10,256 bases of DNA from Nitrosomonadaceae bacterium (GTDB lineage: Bacteria > Pseudomonadota > Gammaproteobacteria > Burkholderiales > Nitrosomonadaceae). Positions 6,928 to 10,256 of the stretch are shown here, piece by piece. The stretch covers positions 1 through 10,256 of the forward strand of contig CAKKRO010000036.1 in the NCBI GenBank assembly GCA_919902625.1. Reading direction: 5' to 3'. The number at the start of each line of letters is the position of its first letter. Positions within the stretch are counted from its first letter, which is position 1. The notes beneath the pieces were generated by a model, which was not told where the DNA came from, did no database searches, and was given only the letters and a program-made list of their open reading frames with translations. The position numbers were made by a program, and so were the translations under genes.

Positions 6928-7272
6928 CTACCTTGCGCGAAACATAAAATAAACCGCACCCACCATGCACAGCGCAGCCCATAGATAATCCAGTTTCAAC
7001 GGTTCCTTCAAATATAACAAAGCAAAGGGCACGAATATGCTCAGCGTGATGATTTCCTGAAGTATCTTGAGTTGCGCAACCGATAGCACGGTGTAACCAA
7101 TCCGATTGGCAGGAACCTGCAGCATATACTCAAAAAATGCTATCCCCCAACTAATCAGCGCTGCAATGATCCACGGCTTGTGGTTCAGCTCCTTCAAATG
7201 GGCGTACCAGGCAAAAGTCATGAACACGTTACTGAGGGATAGAAGGATGATAGCTTGCCAAATCTCACGCAT
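6928..7272 (-). CDS. DUF486 family membrane protein (DMT-superfamily-like)
   Basis: A 114-residue integral membrane protein with four predicted helices (about 5-24, 33-51, 65-89 and 95-111). Motifs I recall as typical of DUF486 are present: MTFAWYAHLK (18-27), SWGIAFFEYMLQVPANRIGY (41-60), AQLKILQEIITL (66-77) and LDYLWAALCMVGAVYF (94-109). The family resembles half-size drug/metabolite transporters, but its substrate and role are unknown. It begins 37 bp after the ubiD stop on the same strand, so it probably lies at the end of the ubi operon. The start at 7272 has no convincing Shine-Dalgarno sequence, though conserved family residues begin within the first 15 codons. The link with ubiquinone synthesis is positional only. 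Confidence 0.85.
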   Translation of the reverse strand: MREIWQAIILLSLSNVFMTFAWYAHLKELNHKPWIIAALISWGIAFFEYMLQVPANRIGYTVLSVAQLKILQEIITLSIFVPFALLYLKEPLKLDYLWAALCMVGAVYFMFRAR

Positions 7273-7309
7273 GTGACTGAATATTTATTTGTCTTTTAGA
7301 AATCCAGAA

Positions 7310-8773
7310 TCAAATTCCCAACTCCACCCAAATCGCATCCACCCTTTTCTTAACTGCATCATCCATCACAATCGGCGTTCCCCATTCCCGGTTTGTCTCG
7401 CCGGGCCATTTATTCGTCGCATCCAACCCCATCTTTCCACCCAGCCCCGATATCGGGCTGGCAAAGTCCAGATAATCAATCGGTGTGTTTTCAACAATCA
7501 AGGTATCCCGCGCCGGATCAACGCGGGTGGTGATGGCCCAGATGACTTCCTTCCAGTCGCGTATGTTGATGTCGTCGTCGGTGACAATAATGAATTTTGT
7601 GTACATGAACTGGCGCAAAAAACTCCAGATGCCGAACATCACGCGCTTGCTATGCCCGGCGTACTGTTTTTTCATGCTCACCACCGCCATGCGGTAGGAG
7701 CAGCCTTCGGGCGGCAGATAGAAGTCGGTGATTTCCGGGAATTGCTTCTGCAGCAGCGGCACGAACACTTCATTCAAGGCCACACCGAGAATGGCGGGTT
7801 CGTCAGGCGGTTTGCCGGTGTAGGTGGAATGATAGATCGGATCGCGGCGCATGGTGATGCGGTCGATGGTGAATACCGGGAACGTTTCCTGTTCATTGTA
7901 GTAACCGGTATGGTCGCCATAGGGGCCTTCCAGCGCAGTGTCATCGGGATGGATGGCGCCTTCCAGCACGATCTCGGCACTGGCGGGTACTTGCAGGTCA
8001 TTGCCAATACATTTGATGACCTCTGTTTTGGAACCACGCAACAATCCGGCGAACTGGTATTCGCTCAAACTATCGGGCACCGGGGTCACAGCACCCAGAA
8101 TGGTCGCCGGATCTGCCCCTAAAGCAACCGCCAGCGGATAAGGCTTGCCCGGATTGGTGAGGCTGAATTCACGAAAATCCAGCGCCCCGCCCCGATGCGC
8201 CAGCCAGCGCATAATGACTTTATTGGCGCCGATGACTTGCTGCCGGTAAATCCCTAAATTTTGCCGTGGCTTATTGGGGCCTCTGGTTACCGTCAACCCC
8301 CAGGTAATGAGTGGCGCAACATCGCCCGGCCAACAGGTTTGAATGGGTATCCGGCTCAGATCGACATCTTTGCCTTCCCACACAATTTCCTGGCACGGCG
8401 CGCTGCTCAATTCTTTCGGCGCCATGTTCAATACCTGCTTCAATACCGGCAGCTTGTCCCAGGCATCTTTCAATCCCTTGGGGGGATCGGGTTCTTTCAG
8501 ATAAGCTAATAATTTACCGACTTCCCGCAATGCTTCGACCGATTCCTGCCCCATACCCATGGCCACCCGTTTCGGCGTGCCGAACAGATTACCCAATACC
8601 GGCATACTGTACCCTTTTGGATTCTCGAATAAAACAGCGGGGCCTTGTGCTTTCAGGATACGATCACAGATTTCCGTCATCTCCAGGGCGGGATCAATTT
8701 CCGTTTGAATACGCTTGAGTTCGCCCATTGTTTCCAGTTGTGCGATGAAATCCCGGAGATCCTTATATTTCAT
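7310..8773 (-). CDS. ubiD: 4-hydroxy-3-polyprenylbenzoate decarboxylase UbiD
   Basis: Removes the carboxyl group of 3-polyprenyl-4-hydroxybenzoate in ubiquinone synthesis, using prenylated FMN made by UbiX (not in this window). The 487 residues match the E. coli enzyme (497). The cofactor and metal residues fit with a shift of three: Asn172 in QNLGIYRQQ and Glu238 in LSEYQFAG as Mn ligands; IYR (175-177), RWL (189-191) and Arg194-Gly195 at the prenyl-FMN site; and Asp287 in EGPYGDHTGYY as the proton donor. The protein begins MKYKDLRDFIAQLE. Its ATG is 11 bp after the ubiA stop, and the GAGG of its ribosome binding site overlaps that stop codon (TGAGG), so translation is likely coupled. The DUF486 gene follows 37 bp later. 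Long open frames on the opposite strand are shadows. Confidence 0.97.
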   Translation of the reverse strand: MKYKDLRDFIAQLETMGELKRIQTEIDPALEMTEICDRILKAQGPAVLFENPKGYSMPVLGNLFGTPKRVAMGMGQESVEALREVGKLLAYLKEPDPPKGLKDAWDKLPVLKQVLNMAPKELSSAPCQEIVWEGKDVDLSRIPIQTCWPGDVAPLITWGLTVTRGPNKPRQNLGIYRQQVIGANKVIMRWLAHRGGALDFREFSLTNPGKPYPLAVALGADPATILGAVTPVPDSLSEYQFAGLLRGSKTEVIKCIGNDLQVPASAEIVLEGAIHPDDTALEGPYGDHTGYYNEQETFPVFTIDRITMRRDPIYHSTYTGKPPDEPAILGVALNEVFVPLLQKQFPEITDFYLPPEGCSYRMAVVSMKKQYAGHSKRVMFGIWSFLRQFMYTKFIIVTDDDINIRDWKEVIWAITTRVDPARDTLIVENTPIDYLDFASPISGLGGKMGLDATNKWPGETNREWGTPIVMDDAVKKRVDAIWVELGI

Positions 8774-8784
8774 TGACTTAATCC

Positions 8785-9654
8785 TCAGCCAGGGTAAATG
8801 AGAAAATCGAGCGCAATACCGACAAACACAACCATCCCCACCCAGTTATTATGTAGAAACGCCTTGAAGCAGAGCGCCCGATCCCGGTTACGAATCAGCG
8901 AATACTGGTATCCGATGAGACCCGCCGCAGCGATCAATCCGGCGTAATACGCCATACCCATGTGCTGCAATGACCCGATACCCAGCATGATCGCAATGAA
9001 GAGGGTATGGCATACCATCACCCCCATCACATCAAACCGCCCGAAGGTAATCGCAGATGTTCTGATGCCGATTTTCAGGTCATCCGGCTTATCTACAATG
9101 GCATATGCCGTATCGTAAGCAATCACCCAGAACAGATTGGCCAGCATCAGTATCCAGATGATGGACGGCAAGCCATTGGTTTGCGCGGCAAAAGCCATGG
9201 GAATACCGAAGCTGAATGCAATGCCCAGATAAGCCTGCGGCATGGCAAAAAAGCGCTTGGTGAATGGATAAGTACCCGCCAGAAATAAAGCCGGCACCGA
9301 TAGCAGGATGGTCAATTGATTCAAAGGCAAAATAAGCAGGAAGGCGCACAGGCTCAATCCGGTTGCCAGTAATAAAGCCTCTTTGGAACTGACTTTACCG
9401 GCTGCCATCGGGCGGTTTTTTGTCCGCTCCACATGCGGGTCAATCTTGCGATCCGCATAATCATTGATGACACAACCTGCCGAGCGCATCAGTATTGTGC
9501 CCAGAACAAAAATGACGAGAATATGGAAATCCGGCAATCCCTGTGCGGCAAACCACAATCCCCACAGCATAGGCCACAAAAGCAATAGAATACCGATCGG
9601 CTTGTCCAACCGCATGAGTTGCGCGTAGGTTTTAATTCGATCGGAAGCGTTCAC
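8785..9654 (-). CDS. ubiA: 4-hydroxybenzoate polyprenyltransferase UbiA (GTG start)
   Basis: Inner-membrane prenyltransferase that joins the polyprenyl chain to 4-hydroxybenzoate. With a GTG start at 9654 it has 289 residues, the usual length (about 290), and LMRLDKPIG falls at 13-21 as in relatives. The first Asp-rich motif NDYADRKID is at about 64-72 and the second, YDTAYAIVDKPDD, at about 180-192. Multiple membrane helices fill the rest. The frame runs on upstream to an ATG at 9774, which would add 40 residues, but those codons overlap the conserved end of ubiC. The GTG overlaps the ubiC TGA as GTGA, a standard translational-coupling junction. The local Shine-Dalgarno is weak, which fits coupling. 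ubiD begins 11 bp after the stop. Confidence 0.95.
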   Translation of the reverse strand: MNASDRIKTYAQLMRLDKPIGILLLLWPMLWGLWFAAQGLPDFHILVIFVLGTILMRSAGCVINDYADRKIDPHVERTKNRPMAAGKVSSKEALLLATGLSLCAFLLILPLNQLTILLSVPALFLAGTYPFTKRFFAMPQAYLGIAFSFGIPMAFAAQTNGLPSIIWILMLANLFWVIAYDTAYAIVDKPDDLKIGIRTSAITFGRFDVMGVMVCHTLFIAIMLGIGSLQHMGMAYYAGLIAAAGLIGYQYSLIRNRDRALCFKAFLHNNWVGMVVFVGIALDFLIYPG

Positions 9655-10193
9655 AATGGTAAATCCAGAATACTCGGTAAAAATACTTCGGTCACTAAAA
9701 GTGATTGCCCATGCAAAGTAAACAATGACCGCCGCGCCCACAGGCTTGGCGGTCTCGTTGATAATCCGGCACATGCCCGATCATACAGAAAATGACCGCT
9801 GCTGACCTTTTTAAACTCCAGTGGCGTTCGTTTGATTTTAGGGTTGGTAAACAGAACCGTCCCCAATGATTTATTACCCAGCCCGCTCAACCCCCGCCAC
9901 GCACCACGCAGATTCCTGCGGGAGACAACCGAATGCGCAAATACCACCGGCGTGCTTCCGCAATAAAGATAAACTTCCCGCACCATCGCCAGTTCACTAT
10001 GACGCAATCCCATCACATCCAGCTCATCGCCATACACCCGGCACAGCGACTGAAATACCGGTTTCACGCAGAACTGTGTACATCGATCCTGTATCCGGCG
10101 CGTGAGTGACCCGCGATCCTGTAGCCAGTTGCGTTGGTGATATGAAACAGAAGTGAGCGCAGGATACCAGGCCAACGGATGGGCGCTGTTCAT
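9651..10193 (-). CDS. ubiC: Chorismate pyruvate-lyase UbiC
   Basis: Converts chorismate to 4-hydroxybenzoate plus pyruvate, the first committed step of ubiquinone synthesis, in the cytosol. The 180 residues are slightly longer than E. coli UbiC (165). Family features are WLQDRGSLTRRIQ (23-35), REVYLYC with the active-site arginine Arg72, GNKSLGTVLF (106-115), LWARRSLFTLHGQSLLVTEVF (151-171) and the active-site glutamate Glu169. The region between about 130 and 150 is divergent. The gene leads ubiC-ubiA-ubiD on the minus strand and overlaps ubiA by 4 bp (GTGA). The ATG at 10193 has no clear ribosome binding site, and the frame stays open to the window edge, so the exact start is unsure. TATAAG at 10241-10236 could be a -10 box, with any -35 outside the window. 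Confidence 0.92.
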   Translation of the reverse strand: MNSAHPLAWYPALTSVSYHQRNWLQDRGSLTRRIQDRCTQFCVKPVFQSLCRVYGDELDVMGLRHSELAMVREVYLYCGSTPVVFAHSVVSRRNLRGAWRGLSGLGNKSLGTVLFTNPKIKRTPLEFKKVSSGHFLYDRACAGLSTRPPSLWARRSLFTLHGQSLLVTEVFLPSILDLPL

Positions 10194-10223
10194 AGTGGCA
10201 AAGCTACTAAATGGGATTGCTGC

Positions 10224-10256
10224 ATGATGAGAATTCTTATACTGAGGTCCGGCAAA
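10224..10256 (+). CDS. Possible first codons of a divergent gene (cut by right edge)
   Basis: Two adjacent ATG codons at 10224 and 10227 open a plus-strand frame reading MMRILILRSGK up to the window edge. A hydrophobic beta-strand beginning like this is common in Rossmann-type proteins such as glycosyltransferases, but 11 codons cannot identify a family. A weak GGGA lies about 8 nt upstream. The opposite strand is also open here in the frame ending at TGA 10194-10192, so this end could instead hold the tail of a gene preceding ubiC. Confidence 0.25.
   Translation, partial: MMRILILRSGK

Noticed and set aside
7289..8122. 277-codon open frame on the plus strand inside ubiD
   Set aside because: It lies antisense to UbiD codons that carry conserved metal and cofactor residues, has no ribosome binding site, and its product resembles no family I know. 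It is a shadow frame favoured by the GC-richer composition.

Overview
The window reads as an ordinary chromosomal segment of a Gram-negative bacterium, most likely a betaproteobacterium. The rimP-nusA-infB order, the ubiC-ubiA-ubiD cluster and the form of the acetyl-CoA synthetase fit that group. A Nitrosomonas-like organism is my best guess, from recall of protein style rather than a search. There are no phage, transposon, CRISPR, tRNA or rRNA signatures. Base composition drifts from AT-rich on the left and in the middle to visibly more GC-rich over the ubi genes.

Layout. Positions 1-3046, minus strand: a translation/transcription operon rimP -> nusA -> infB, with infB cut by the left edge. 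In front of rimP lies a compact hairpin plus U-tract, the rimP-leader type of attenuator, with a plausible promoter upstream. Positions 3086-3316 form a divergent control region. Its plus-strand side carries a 9-bp inverted repeat overlapping the -35 region of an extended -10 promoter for acs. Positions 3317-6307, plus strand: acs (AMP-forming acetyl-CoA synthetase) followed 51 bp later by a dizinc-type metallo-beta-lactamase-fold hydrolase. Positions 6361-6403: a perfect 14-bp inverted repeat between convergent genes, read as a shared terminator.

Positions 6416-6738, minus strand: a 72-residue two-helix membrane protein with a strong ribosome binding site. Upstream are four TTCACA-type direct repeats at an exact 11-bp period, placed 11 bp from a candidate -10 box. 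This is the arrangement expected for an OmpR/PhoB-family response regulator acting as activator, and it is the most interesting signal in the window. Positions 6928-10193, minus strand: a ubiquinone operon ubiC -> ubiA -> ubiD followed by a DUF486 membrane protein. ubiC and ubiA overlap by GTGA, which fixes a GTG start for ubiA. ubiD follows 11 bp after ubiA.

How it fits together: UbiC makes 4-hydroxybenzoate from chorismate, UbiA prenylates it, and UbiD decarboxylates the product using prenylated FMN. RimP, NusA and IF-2 serve 30S maturation, transcription elongation/antitermination and translation initiation. Acs activates acetate. The right edge (from about 10224) may hold the first codons of a divergent gene, but only 11 codons are visible.
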